From: Undibacterium sp. CCC3.4
GTDB taxonomy: Bacteria; Pseudomonadota; Gammaproteobacteria; Burkholderiales; Burkholderiaceae_D
Direction: 5' to 3'
Length of the DNA stretch: 64,000 nucleotides
Assembly (NCBI RefSeq): GCF_034347425.1
Contig: NZ_CP133779.1
Span: 3,348,001-3,412,000, forward strand
Below the pieces are notes generated by a model, which saw nothing but the letters and a program-made list of their open reading frames with translations, was not told where the DNA came from and ran no database searches. Of the stretch, positions 18,524 through 27,863 are shown piece by piece. Each line of letters begins with the position of its first letter. The stretch's first letter is position 1. The position numbers and the translations under genes were made by a program.

Positions 18524-20530
18524 ATGAAAACCATTTCCGCTGCGACTCATTTGGAACTCGGCGCTTCGCTAGGCGAAGCCGTGCTGAGTTTGTCTGATGC
18601 AGCCTTGGACCGTGAAATCAATCGTATTGCCGGGGCATTATTCGATGATGCCACGGTCAGTTACCAGCGCCATGGCGCTGCGTTGGAAATCTGCGCGCCG
18701 GCCAAGCAAGAGGGCTTGCGCTATCCGGTGTCGCCGGAAACGTTTTATTTGCTGTCAGCCAAAAACGGCATATATTCGGAAACCGATCTGATCGAGCTCA
18801 ATCGCTTATCCATGCTCACGGCACGCTTGTTTGAAGTGCGTCAAGCCAGTGCGAAAACGCAGGCGCTGCAACTGCGCGAACAGCTGTTGCAGACCCAGGT
18901 ACTCGATCAGATTCATGAATCGGTGATCACCATGGATTTGGCTGGATTTATTCTGAGTTGGAATCGTGGCGCAGAAAAATTATTCGGTTATCGCTCCGAT
19001 GAAGCCGTTGGAAAAAATATCTTATTCCTCTACGAAGAGGAAGGGCAGCAGGGCGACGATGAATTTTTACAGCATGGTGGGCGCGAGATGGAAGTGCGCC
19101 GCCGTAAAAAATCAGGGGAAGTTTTTTGGGCCAGCCTGAGCTTGTCTTTATTAGCCCAGCACGACCAGGCGGTAGGCATGGTGGCCTACTTGAGCGATAT
19201 CACGCATCGCAAAGAATCGGAACAGAAAATCAATCATCTGGCTTACTTCGATGCGCTCACCAATTTGCCCAATCGAAATTTATTCAAGCAATTAGTCGAT
19301 CAGTCTTTGCAAACTGCGCTGCGCAAACAAAGCAACTGCGCTATTCTGTTCATCGATCTCAACCGCTTCAAGCCGGTCAATGACATGCTTGGGCATCAAG
19401 TTGGCGATGCCTTGCTGATTCAAGTGGCACAACGCTTCCGTGCCAGCTTGCGCGACCAAGACATGGTGACCCGACTCGGCAGCGACGAATTTGCGATCGC
19501 CTTGCCCGAGATGAATCAACACTATCATGCCAGTCTGGTAGCGCAAAAAATCTTGTCCTGCTTGGAGCAGATTTTTCATATCGATGGACATGAATTACGC
19601 ATCGGTGCCAGCATAGGCATCGCCGTTTATCCCGACGATGGCATGGACGCGGAAGGCTTGTTGCAACGTGCCGACATCGCCATGTATAAAGCCAAACGCA
19701 GCGCTCTTGATGCCAGCGGTAGTTACGCCTTTTATAATCCGAGCATGAATGCCCACATCGCCGGCAAATTGTTCATCGAGGCGGGCTTGCGCAAAGCCTT
19801 GGAGCGGCAAGAATTTTTCTTGGTCTACCAACCCAAGCTCGATGTGCAGAGCCAGACCATGACCAGCGTGGAAGCGCTGTTGCGCTGGCATCATCCGGAG
19901 CGCGGCTTGATCTCGCCGGTGGAATTCATCACCATCGCCGAAGAAACCGGTTTGATCTTGGCGGTCGATGCCTGGGTATTGGAACGCGCCTGCCAACAGG
20001 CGGCGCAATGGCAAGCGGAGGGCGTGCCACCGTTTCGCATCGCCGTTAATTTATCGGCCAAGGAATTCACCGTCGGTTTGCCGGCGCGGGTCAGCGCGGT
20101 ACTGCTCAAATACCAAATCGCCCCACAATGGCTGGAACTCGAAATTACCGAGAGTATGCTCATGCACAGTACCGAGAGCGTGATCGCCATCATGGATGAT
20201 ATCGTTGCCTTGGGTGTGAGCTTGGCGCTCGATGATTTCGGTACCGGTTACTCGAGTTTATCGTATCTGAAGCGCTTCCCCATCACCTCGCTGAAAATCG
20301 ACCGCTCGTTTGTGCAAGGCATACCTGGTGACAGTAATGATTGTGCGATTGCCAGTGCGATCATTAAAATGGCCCATCAACTCAAGCTCAAAGTCGTCGC
20401 TGAAGGCGTGGAAACCCCAGCCCAGCTGGCTTTCTTGAAAGCGGCCGGTTGTGACGAGGTGCAGGGCTACTTGTTCGCCCGTCCGCTGCCACCGACGCAA
20501 GTAGCCGGATTGCTGGGCATGGTTTTTTAG
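18524..20530 (+). CDS. PAS-GGDEF-EAL c-di-GMP turnover protein
   Basis: About 668 aa. A PAS domain ([23 protein letters not shown]) follows an N-terminal ~120-residue region with a helical linker. The GGDEF domain reads [14 protein letters not shown], a GSDEF variant in place of GGDEF. The EAL domain is complete: [21 protein letters not shown]-like [41 protein letters not shown] and VAEGVET. The intact EAL and altered GGDEF suggest net phosphodiesterase activity (inference). No membrane segments. It is directly downstream of the HDOD gene and likely co-expressed. Confidence 0.92.
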   Translation: MKTISAATHLELGASLGEAVLSLSDAALDREINRIAGALFDDATVSYQRHGAALEICAPAKQEGLRYPVSPETFYLLSAKNGIYSETDLIELNRLSMLTARLFEVRQASAKTQALQLREQLLQTQVLDQIHESVITMDLAGFILSWNRGAEKLFGYRSDEAVGKNILFLYEEEGQQGDDEFLQHGGREMEVRRRKKSGEVFWASLSLSLLAQHDQAVGMVAYLSDITHRKESEQKINHLAYFDALTNLPNRNLFKQLVDQSLQTALRKQSNCAILFIDLNRFKPVNDMLGHQVGDALLIQVAQRFRASLRDQDMVTRLGSDEFAIALPEMNQHYHASLVAQKILSCLEQIFHIDGHELRIGASIGIAVYPDDGMDAEGLLQRADIAMYKAKRSALDASGSYAFYNPSMNAHIAGKLFIEAGLRKALERQEFFLVYQPKLDVQSQTMTSVEALLRWHHPERGLISPVEFITIAEETGLILAVDAWVLERACQQAAQWQAEGVPPFRIAVNLSAKEFTVGLPARVSAVLLKYQIAPQWLELEITESMLMHSTESVIAIMDDIVALGVSLALDDFGTGYSSLSYLKRFPITSLKIDRSFVQGIPGDSNDCAIASAIIKMAHQLKLKVVAEGVETPAQLAFLKAAGCDEVQGYLFARPLPPTQVAGLLGMVF

Positions 20531-20588
20531 CGCAATACCGCGCGCAGCGCTTGTCCAGCGGCCGATCTCAGGCTATAATTACGCGCTT

Positions 20589-20678
20589 GGAAGGTTGGCA
20601 GAGCGGTTGAATGCACCAGTCTTGAAAACTGGCGAGGTGTTATAGCCTTCGTGAGTTCGAATCTCACACCTTCCGCCA
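20589..20678 (+). tRNA. tRNA-Ser (anticodon TGA)
   Basis: 90-nt class II tRNA: acceptor stem GGAAGGT/ACCTTCC, anticodon stem CCAGT/ACTGG around loop CTTGAAA (anticodon TGA), a long variable arm typical of Ser, T-loop TTCGAAT, discriminator G and encoded CCA. Accessory, lower-GC DNA begins just downstream, making this tRNA the likely left border of an island. Confidence 0.97.
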
Positions 20679-20690
20679 GATTGATAAGAT

Positions 20691-20725
20691 AAGCCCTTGA
20701 TTTTCAAGGGCTTTTTCTTTTTCTG
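20691..20725 (+). terminator. Rho-independent terminator after tRNA-Ser
   Basis: Stem AAGCCCTTGA/TCAAGGGCTT with a TTT(T) loop, followed by a T-rich run. It begins 13 bp after the tRNA 3' end. Confidence 0.9.
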
Positions 20726-21361
20726 GCCTACCCAGTATGCCATTCGGTATGCCATCTTATTTGGGTTGGCGTTGGATGTTATTGGATTCCTTTGGAGTAT
20801 CTGTTTATTATTGTTGTAAATTTTAAACGTGCCGAGCTGTCAATTAGATGCATAAATTTTCTCAATTTAATTAACGATACTATTTAGGGCCTGTTGTTAT
20901 GTGGGTTGCTAGCAACGGTTATCGGTATGAATGTACCTAGATATTGTAATTTTACCCTGTGTTCTATCAGACTATTTTTGTATGTTAATACACGCCAAGC
21001 TCCCGGCGATTCTCCCGTTGACCTAAGGAGGAAATTATGGTCCGAATGACATAATTCTACGTAGCAATATTAAATGAAATTAAATATCTCGAACAAGTTT
21101 GTGGCCCAGCCTGTTTCGGCACAACATCAACAATGCAAAAGAGATGTTTTAAAGCAGTCGATTGTAAAACCTCCTACATCGAAAATAGTCTCCGAACCGT
21201 AGAAATCTGCGCGCAATAATCATTCGAATCAACTTAACTCCAATAACATCGCTTATTGGAAGTCACGCGGGCTTGTTCCGAACCAAAAACCTTAGCAATT
21301 AATATTTGCTTACCCTGATGCGCCAGCCTCTAGGTGGGTTTCCTTTATTTGAGAAAAAAAT
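20726..21361 (+). other. AT-rich gap between tRNA-Ser and the cassette, with two candidate small ORFs
   Basis: No conventional gene is visible. A strong ribosome-binding sequence TAAGGAGG at 21,024-21,031 precedes ATG 21,037, but that frame stops after five codons and then stays open to 21,219, with Cys-rich content (VCGPACF, RCFKAVDCK). In another frame ATG 21,074 opens a 42-codon ORF ending at 21,202, which encodes a short basic peptide and lacks a good ribosome-binding site. The rest is non-coding leader for the epimerase gene. No integrase remnant could be identified. Confidence 0.5.
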
Positions 21362-22285
21362 ATGCAACGAATATTGATAACTGGATCAGAAGGTCTAGTG
21401 GGTAAGGCTGTGCGAATCGAACTGGAAAAGCAAGACATGATTGTTCAAGGTCTAGATTTGCTGGGGAAGGGAAGGGAATGGGGGAACGTATTAGACACGA
21501 ATGCGGTTCATTTAGGGCTAGAAGGTTGTGACGGTGTTATTCATCTTGCAGCAGTTTCTCGCGTCGTTTGGGGGGAGCGCGACCCTGACGCATGCTGGAG
21601 AACCAATGTGGAAGGATTGGGCAATGTATTGACTGAGGTTTCCAATCAAGTAACTCCACCGTGGGTAATTTTTGCCAGTAGTCGTGAAGTGTACGGGCAA
21701 CCTGAGCATTTGCCGGCCAACGAAGAGACGCCGCAGTGTCCTGTAAATATCTATGGTCGATCCAAACTGGCAGGGGAGGAACTGATTCAGCAAGCTCGCT
21801 TAAAAGGCATGAGAGCGGCAACGATACGTCTTTCAAATGTATATGGTCGGACTTGTGATCATCATGATCGGGTAATTCCTGCATTTGCAAGAGCTGCAGT
21901 AAATGGTCATCAACTGCGTGTTGATGGTTCTGGACATACTTTTGACTTTACACATATTGACGATACCGTTGGCGGTATCGTCGCGCTTGTGCATTATTTA
22001 CAGCAAGGAAATGATGCGCCTCTTCCAATTCACTTCTTAACTGGCCAAGCAACCACGCTGCAACAACTAGCGGAGATTTCGATAGAAATTGCTGGAACTT
22101 CAGCCTCTGTAGTGCAGGCGAGTCCGCGTTCATACGATGTTTCTCAGTTCTATGGGTGTAATCAGCGTGCTTTTGATGTACTAGGGTGGAAACCCAAAGT
22201 ATCTTTGCGTGAGGGCGTGACAAGATTAATCTCCGATTATAAATCCGATCAATCGATCAACACATTCAATGAGTCCTTATCATGA
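21362..22285 (+). CDS. NAD-dependent epimerase/dehydratase (extended SDR)
   Basis: 307 aa. Rossmann motif ITGSEGLVGKAV (GxxGxxG), GVIHLAAVSR, and the catalytic pair Tyr131/Lys135 in YGRSK after FASSREVYG. RLSNVYGR and the C-terminal GWKPKVSLREGVTRLI fit the UDP-glucose 4-epimerase-like group, which epimerises or dehydrates nucleotide sugars. Its stop overlaps the start of the glycosyltransferase gene (ATGA), so it opens a coupled four-gene cassette. Base composition is lower in GC than in the core genes to the left. Confidence 0.88.
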   Translation: MQRILITGSEGLVGKAVRIELEKQDMIVQGLDLLGKGREWGNVLDTNAVHLGLEGCDGVIHLAAVSRVVWGERDPDACWRTNVEGLGNVLTEVSNQVTPPWVIFASSREVYGQPEHLPANEETPQCPVNIYGRSKLAGEELIQQARLKGMRAATIRLSNVYGRTCDHHDRVIPAFARAAVNGHQLRVDGSGHTFDFTHIDDTVGGIVALVHYLQQGNDAPLPIHFLTGQATTLQQLAEISIEIAGTSASVVQASPRSYDVSQFYGCNQRAFDVLGWKPKVSLREGVTRLISDYKSDQSINTFNESLS

Positions 22286-24018
22286 AAATATTGCAAGTTA
22301 TTCATGGGTACCCGATGCGCTACAACGCGGGCTCAGAAGTCTATACACAAACTTTATGTCACGGGTTAGCAGAGCGCCATGAGGTTCACGTGTTTACCCG
22401 TGAAGAGGATCCTTTTGCACCTGATTTTGGAATGCGTATAGAAACAGACATTGACGAACCAAGAATTACAGTTCACTTGGTCAATAATGCTCGGAATCGG
22501 GACCGCTATAGTGAGATTGGAATTGATCAGCGATTTGCAGAGTTGCTTAATCGATTAACTCCTGACATTGTTCATGTCGGACATTTAAATCACTTGTCTA
22601 CTTCGATGTTGCAAGAGGCCGCTAATCGGGATATTCCAATTGTCTACACTTTGCATGACTATTGGGTGATGTGTCCGCGCGGGCAATTTATGCAAATGCA
22701 ACCCAAAGACGCAAATACGCTATGGGCAGCCTGTGATGGGCAAGAGGATAGAAAATGTGCCGAAAATTGTTATTCTCGATATTTTAGTGGGGACCCAGCC
22801 GAATATGAGTCGGACACTATCTATTGGACGGATTGGGTTTCGCGAAGAATGAAACATTTGCGAGCGATGACCGATCTTGTCGACGTCTTTGTCGCCCCCG
22901 CTAAGTATCTGTATCAACGATATCGTGATGATTTTGGATTGTCTGAGTCAAAATTAAAATACCTTGATTATGGATTTGATCTTAATCGACTTGAGGGGCG
23001 ACTACGTGAGTTTGGCGAACCCTTTACATTTGGCTATATCGGGACACACATTCCTGCGAAAGGAATTCATCAGTTAATCGAAGCATTTGGAATGATTAAG
23101 GGCAGTGCCAAGTTGCGAATATGGGGGCGACCAAGGGGGCAAGAAACGCAAGCGCTAAAGGCACTTGCGCTTGCCTTGCCAAAGGAAATTTCAGAGCGGA
23201 TTGAGTGGATGCAGGAATATCGAAATCAAGAAATCGTTCACGACGTTTTCAACCATGTTGACGCGATTGTTGTTCCTTCAGTGTGGGTAGAAAATTCACC
23301 CTTGGTAATTCATGAGGCACAACAGGCCCGCGTGCCAGTTATTACCGCAGACGCGGGTGGTATGGGGGAGTATGTACGTCATGAAGTCAATGGTCTAGTG
23401 TATGAGCATCGCTCAGTAGCAGCACTCGCATTGCAGATGCAGTGTATGGTTGACGACCCAGTCCGAGCGCGTGAGCTTGGCGAGCGAGGCTATCTATATA
23501 GTGATGATGGTCAAATTCCTTCGATTATTGACCATGTAATTGAGATCGAGAACTTATATAGGGATGTTCTTAGTCGACGAAATAGTGCTCGCGTTAGCTC
23601 AAGTGATGGACCTTGGCGTATCACTTTTGACACCAACCCAGACTCCTGCAACTTGCGTTGCATTATGTGTGAAGAGCACTCCCCACATAGTGCACTTCAG
23701 AGCATACGGATCGCCGAGGACCGCCCTCGTCGTGTCATGCCTTTTGAACTGATTCGTAAGACAGTGGCGGAAGCCGCAGCGCATGGTTTGAGAGAAATCA
23801 TTCCTTCTACCATGGGGGAGCCATTGTTATATAGTAATTTTGAGGATGTTTTGGCACTTTGTGTTGAATATAAGGTGCAACTTAACTTAACTACCAATGG
23901 TACTTTTCCGCGGTTAGGGGTCGAGGCATGGGCGAGGCGACTCGTTCCTGTGACCGGAGTTTTTCAAGCTAGTTGTCGCCTAAAAGTAAATTTTTATGCC
24001 GCCAGTTTCAGTTCTTGA
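22282..24018 (+). CDS. Glycosyltransferase GT4 fused to radical SAM domain, interrupted by IS-A (5' part)
   Basis: Native sequence runs to 23,954; the last ~21 codons come from the inserted IS. Residues 1-430 form a GT4 glycosyltransferase (N-terminal NAGSEVYTQTLCHGL; GYIGTHIPAKGIHQLIEAF; the E-x7-E region ENSPLVIHEAQ). From ~445 a radical SAM domain begins, with cluster ligands Cys456, Cys460 and Cys463 in CNLRCIMC, then STMGEPLLY and LTTNGTFPRLG. Joining 23,954 to 25,824 (one copy of the TGAC duplication removed) gives a continuous 783-aa protein ending in a SPASM domain. The shortened product may still have GT activity but not radical SAM activity. Confidence 0.85.
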   Translation: MKILQVIHGYPMRYNAGSEVYTQTLCHGLAERHEVHVFTREEDPFAPDFGMRIETDIDEPRITVHLVNNARNRDRYSEIGIDQRFAELLNRLTPDIVHVGHLNHLSTSMLQEAANRDIPIVYTLHDYWVMCPRGQFMQMQPKDANTLWAACDGQEDRKCAENCYSRYFSGDPAEYESDTIYWTDWVSRRMKHLRAMTDLVDVFVAPAKYLYQRYRDDFGLSESKLKYLDYGFDLNRLEGRLREFGEPFTFGYIGTHIPAKGIHQLIEAFGMIKGSAKLRIWGRPRGQETQALKALALALPKEISERIEWMQEYRNQEIVHDVFNHVDAIVVPSVWVENSPLVIHEAQQARVPVITADAGGMGEYVRHEVNGLVYEHRSVAALALQMQCMVDDPVRARELGERGYLYSDDGQIPSIIDHVIEIENLYRDVLSRRNSARVSSSDGPWRITFDTNPDSCNLRCIMCEEHSPHSALQSIRIAEDRPRRVMPFELIRKTVAEAAAHGLREIIPSTMGEPLLYSNFEDVLALCVEYKVQLNLTTNGTFPRLGVEAWARRLVPVTGVFQASCRLKVNFYAASFSS

Positions 24019-25079
24019 TATACGTCCTCATGATTTAATGCTTCCTTGTTAGTTTTGTCTGGATTTAAGTCAACAACGTTGGCGCGGTCCCAGTTACGAG
24101 TAGCACCGCTCCAGCGATTCGAGTTCCTTGCTTTTGCCGCCGCATACAATTGCTCACGTCGAATCAATAATTCCACATCCAGACCGGCATGGCGTTCAGC
24201 TGGCGTTACAAACTGAATGGCACTGTGCCGGTGTTCTTCGTTATACCAATGCATGAATGTAGTAACCCAATTCCTGGCTGCCAGGAGATCCTTAAATGGG
24301 CGACGTGGATATACTGGGCAGTACTTCAATGTTTTAAAAAAGCTTTCGGCGAACGGGTTGTCATTACTCACGGCAGGACGACTGAATGACGGCATGACGC
24401 CCAGCACCTGCAGCATGGCCAGCATCGTGGAGCCCTTCATCGGACTGCCGTTATCCGAATGAAGAACGACCTGATTTTGTGCGATTTTTTCTCGCACACA
24501 AATGTCCTTCATCACCTCGCTGGCCAGCGCGCTGCTTTCGGTTTCAAATACCTGCCAGCCGACCACTTTGCGACTAAATACATCGATGAACATATAGAGA
24601 TAAAAATAGATGCCTCTGATCTCTGTCGGCAAATAGGTGATGTCCCAACAGTACAATTGGTTGGGCCCGGTTGCCTTTAAAGCACGTGGTTTGTTGCGGG
24701 GTTGCCTTGGCTTTTCTTCGCCACGGTGCACAAGCATATTTTTAGCCTTGAGTAAGCGATAGAACGTTGACTCCGATGCGACATAAATTCCATCATCAGC
24801 CAATCGCGGAACGATCTGGCTTGGCGGCAGATGGCCGTATTCCGGCGAGTTGGCAATGGCCAGAACCTGTTGTCGTTCCTCTGAACTAAGCTGATTCTGA
24901 GGTACCTGCACACGCCCTGTTCGCCGGTCTGCTTGCTCAGTCACCTGATCAATTTTCCAGCGCTGCAGCGTACGCTCGCTTAAATCAATTACGTCGCAGG
25001 CACGTTCCTGACGTGCGCCTGAAACCACCGCTTCAGCTACCAGTGTCAATACGTTATTGCGCTCCGGGATTGGGGTCAT
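23994..25079 (-). CDS. IS-A copy 1 transposase OrfB (IS3 family, DDE integrase core)
   Basis: Catalytic core with the DDE residues in YCWDITYLP, LHSDNGSPM and NDNPFAESFF; an N-terminal helix-turn-helix (ACDVIDLSERTLQRWK) and the typical C-terminus ending in EDVYQELKLAA. The start ATG 25,079 forms TAATG with the stop of the alternative OrfA frame, so translational coupling is likely. An open frame continues upstream to 25,193 but is probably not a separate start. All catalytic residues are intact. Confidence 0.9.
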   Translation of the reverse strand: MTPIPERNNVLTLVAEAVVSGARQERACDVIDLSERTLQRWKIDQVTEQADRRTGRVQVPQNQLSSEERQQVLAIANSPEYGHLPPSQIVPRLADDGIYVASESTFYRLLKAKNMLVHRGEEKPRQPRNKPRALKATGPNQLYCWDITYLPTEIRGIYFYLYMFIDVFSRKVVGWQVFETESSALASEVMKDICVREKIAQNQVVLHSDNGSPMKGSTMLAMLQVLGVMPSFSRPAVSNDNPFAESFFKTLKYCPVYPRRPFKDLLAARNWVTTFMHWYNEEHRHSAIQFVTPAERHAGLDVELLIRREQLYAAAKARNSNRWSGATRNWDRANVVDLNPDKTNKEALNHEDVYQELKLAA

Positions 25080-25560
25080 TACTCCTCGTCCTCCCAAAGC
25101 GCACGGAACTTTTTTGCAGAACCAGCAGTGCTGCCGCCTCCGCCAGAGCTTTGTCTTTCCGGGCCAGCTCACGCTTGAGTTTGACGTTTTCATCTTTCAG
25201 CGATTTAACTTCACCAGCTTTGGGTGCGGCCTCTTTACCGCTGGCGCAAAAAGCAGATTTCCAACTGGTTAAATTATGCGGGAATAAACCACGTTCACGG
25301 CACCATGCCTGAAGCTGCTCTCCCGCTAACGCATGGCTCTCATGCAGTGCCTGCAGTTGTTCTTCTACCGTCCAGTCGCTCGGTCGTTTTTCTTTTTCTG
25401 ACGCCGGACTGCCCGCCAGTGCTGACTTCTTTTTCATCCAATATCTCAACGTGTGGTGATTCAAATTTAAATCAGTGGCCACTGACATGATTGTTCGGTC
25501 GCCACGGGAATAGGCCTTCTGTAATGCCTGCTCAATAAATGCAGCGGAATAGGTTGCCAT
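25054..25560 (-). CDS. IS-A copy 1 OrfA (DNA-binding subunit)
   Basis: Helix-turn-helix protein (MATYSAAFIEQALQKAYSRG, MSVATDLNLNHHTLRYWM) with a C-terminal heptad region (DENVKLKRELARKDKALAEA). ATG 25,560 is chosen over an upstream TTG. The run of six A (on the coding strand) after ALLVLQ sits at a point where a -1 shift would give the conserved KKFRALWEDEE ending seen in the related IS-C; the unshifted frame ends in an unrelated tail. Confidence 0.85.
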   Translation of the reverse strand: MATYSAAFIEQALQKAYSRGDRTIMSVATDLNLNHHTLRYWMKKKSALAGSPASEKEKRPSDWTVEEQLQALHESHALAGEQLQAWCRERGLFPHNLTSWKSAFCASGKEAAPKAGEVKSLKDENVKLKRELARKDKALAEAAALLVLQKSSVRFGRTRSNDPNPGAQ

Positions 25561-25823
25561 TGTTGCCTCGCTCAATAAGTTAAAAAGAGAGGTAACAACC
25601 AGATTGAAGATCGCCGGTCATTTTAGCCGTATAACTTCAAAATCAAAAAGCAAACCTTAACGTCTTGAGGGAATGGGTTCCGCTGCGTTCCACCCATAAA
25701 ACCCCGACTGCCTACGCCGGAAAAAGCTGGATAGATAATGCGAAAAACACAAACAAACAGACTTCAATGAGATCGGTTCAATTTAAAAAGTTACACGACA
25801 AGTAGTCTGACAGATGGGGTGAC

Positions 25824-26502
25824 ATCCGATGTCAAAATTTCGTGGAACGGAGCGACAAAAGAAACTCACGAGAAGATTATGTTGGGATCTCGATGGGAGA
25901 AAGTTTTAAAAAATGTACAGACTTTTATTTCTATAAGGGATGAGCATGCGTGCTTAGGCGGGAATCGTTGCCGTGTCACTTTCCAAATGACTTTTTTGGA
26001 GTCGAACGTGAATGAATTGCCCGATATTGTTCGACTCGCGATTAGTTTAGGCGTTGATAGGCTTAAAGGGCATCATTTATGGGCGCATTTCGGAGAGATC
26101 AAAAACGAATCTATGCGCCGCGATGTTGGTGCGATTCGTAGATGGAATGCAGCGGTGTTGGTTGCTCGTCAAATTGTCAGCGAACAGCCGCTCAGTAATG
26201 GAAAGCTACTGCTACTTGAAAACATTTTTCTTCTTGATGAGGATGATAAGGAAAATTTGGCACCAGGCGGGCAGTGTCCATTTTTAGGTAGAGAGGCTTG
26301 GGTAAGTGCCGTTGGACGATTTGATCCATGCTGCGCGCCAGATGCTCAACGACGTAATTTGGGGGATTTTGGAAACTTAAACGACATTAGTGTGATCGAT
26401 ATTTGGAGTGGTGATAAATATCGTAACCTACGTACTACATATCGCAATCGTCCTTTGTGCATAGCGTGCAATATGAGAAGACCCGTTCAGGAGTCAATAT
26501 GA
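25824..26502 (+). pseudogene. Radical SAM/SPASM 3' part of the interrupted GT4-radical SAM gene
   Basis: Continues the radical SAM barrel (SDVKISWNGATKETHEKIMLG) and then a SPASM-type auxiliary cluster domain: GGQCPFLGREAWVSAVGRFDPCC, LGDFGNLND and PLCIACNMRRP supply at least five Cys. Without the upstream part there is no proper start codon or ribosome-binding site, so this fragment is probably silent. The stop overlaps the ATG of the WG-repeat gene (ATGA), preserving the original operon arrangement. Confidence 0.85.
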
Positions 26503-27140
26503 ATTGGCGAAATGTATTGATTTCAGAGGATGCAACCCATCATGTAATCAACGGAGTCCCTGCGTATGATTTACGGTTTGATGAAGTGCTGAAATTTCAT
26601 GAGCCTGGCTTGGCCCCGGTTCAGAACGCTCATTTAGCCTGGCATATTGATGCAAATGGAAGAGCTGCTTATCAACGGCATTTCCGTCGGACATTTGGAT
26701 TTTACGAGGGGTTCGCAGCAGTCATATCCGCAAATGGATGGCATCATATTCGTCCTGATGGAGTAGATTTAACGTCTACTCGATATGAGTGGTGTGGGAA
26801 CTTTCAGGAAGGACGATGTGCCGTTCGGCAGGTGGGCGGATCCTATCATCACATCCTATCAAACGGATTACGGTTTTATGATCAATGTTGGCGATATACC
26901 GGAGATTTTAAAGATGGTATTGCAGTCGTTCAGAGCAATGATGGACAATCGACGCATATTGATCGAGCTGGGAATCTCATTCATGAGAATTGGTTTCTTG
27001 ATCTTGACGTATTTCATAAGGGCTATGCGCGCGCCAAATTTGCTTCTGGATGGGCGCATATTGATCGATTAGGGCGCGCAATTTATCTGCGCCGATTTCC
27101 CCATCTGTCAGACTACTTGTCGTGTAACTTTTTAAATTGA
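26499..27140 (+). CDS. WG-repeat protein, N-terminal part of an interrupted WG-repeat/O-methyltransferase gene
   Basis: Native sequence to 27,098, then ~14 codons from IS-A copy 2. ATG 26,499 overlaps the upstream stop. The sequence holds about four WG-like repeats with the pattern F-x-G-x-A-x-V ... W/S-x-HI-x-x-x-G (GFAAVISANGWHHIRPDG, GRCAVRQVGGSYHHILSNG, GIAVVQSNDGQSTHIDRAG, GYARAKFASGWAHIDRLG). WG repeats form beta structures often used for binding. Joining 27,098 to 28,967 restores a 556-aa protein with a C-terminal methyltransferase. Confidence 0.8.
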   Translation: MNWRNVLISEDATHHVINGVPAYDLRFDEVLKFHEPGLAPVQNAHLAWHIDANGRAAYQRHFRRTFGFYEGFAAVISANGWHHIRPDGVDLTSTRYEWCGNFQEGRCAVRQVGGSYHHILSNGLRFYDQCWRYTGDFKDGIAVVQSNDGQSTHIDRAGNLIHENWFLDLDVFHKGYARAKFASGWAHIDRLGRAIYLRRFPHLSDYLSCNFLN

Positions 27141-27356
27141 ACCGATCTCATTGAAGTCTGTTTGTTTGTGTTTTTCGCATTATCTATCCAGCTTTTTCCG
27201 GCGTAGGCAGTCGGGTTTTATGGGTGGAGCGCAGCGGAACCCATTCCCTCAAGACGTTAAGGTTTGCTTTTTGATTTTGAAGTTATACGGCTAAAATGAC
27301 CGGCGATCTTCAATCTGGTTGTTACCTCTCTTTTTAACTTATTGAGCGAGGCAACA

Positions 27357-27863
27357 ATGGCAACCTATTCCGCTGCATTTATTGAGCAGGCATTACAGAA
27401 GGCCTATTCCCGTGGCGACCGAACAATCATGTCAGTGGCCACTGATTTAAATTTGAATCACCACACGTTGAGATATTGGATGAAAAAGAAGTCAGCACTG
27501 GCGGGCAGTCCGGCGTCAGAAAAAGAAAAACGACCGAGCGACTGGACGGTAGAAGAACAACTGCAGGCACTGCATGAGAGCCATGCGTTAGCGGGAGAGC
27601 AGCTTCAGGCATGGTGCCGTGAACGTGGTTTATTCCCGCATAATTTAACCAGTTGGAAATCTGCTTTTTGCGCCAGCGGTAAAGAGGCCGCACCCAAAGC
27701 TGGTGAAGTTAAATCGCTGAAAGATGAAAACGTCAAACTCAAGCGTGAGCTGGCCCGGAAAGACAAAGCTCTGGCGGAGGCGGCAGCACTGCTGGTTCTG
27801 CAAAAAAGTTCCGTGCGCTTTGGGAGGACGAGGAGTAATGACCCCAATCCCGGAGCGCAATAA
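27357..27863 (+). CDS. IS-A copy 2 OrfA
   Basis: Identical in protein sequence to OrfA of IS-A copy 1: HTH region followed by a Lys/Glu-rich heptad segment. The run of six A before G at 27,802-27,808 marks the point where a -1 slip would switch to the ending KKFRALWEDEE and the TAATG junction with orfB. ATG 27,357 follows a GAGG at good spacing. Confidence 0.85.
   Translation: MATYSAAFIEQALQKAYSRGDRTIMSVATDLNLNHHTLRYWMKKKSALAGSPASEKEKRPSDWTVEEQLQALHESHALAGEQLQAWCRERGLFPHNLTSWKSAFCASGKEAAPKAGEVKSLKDENVKLKRELARKDKALAEAAALLVLQKSSVRFGRTRSNDPNPGAQ

Larger units (their letters stand above)
23955..25819 (-). mobile_element. IS-A copy 1 (IS3 family, 1,865 bp)
   Basis: Flanked by the 4-bp duplication TGAC (23,951-23,954 and 25,820-25,823). 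Ends begin CGGAGTTTTTCAAGCTAG and CCCCATCTGTCAGACTAC and match imperfectly, sharing TTGTCG. It carries orfA and orfB of an IS3-type transposase and interrupts the GT4-radical SAM gene. It is practically identical to IS-A copy 2, differing by one base in a C/G run near the end. Confidence 0.92.

Noticed and set aside
20726..20830. Remnant of a phage-type integrase beside tRNA-Ser
   Set aside because: No frame with integrase motifs could be read; the sequence is only AT-rich.
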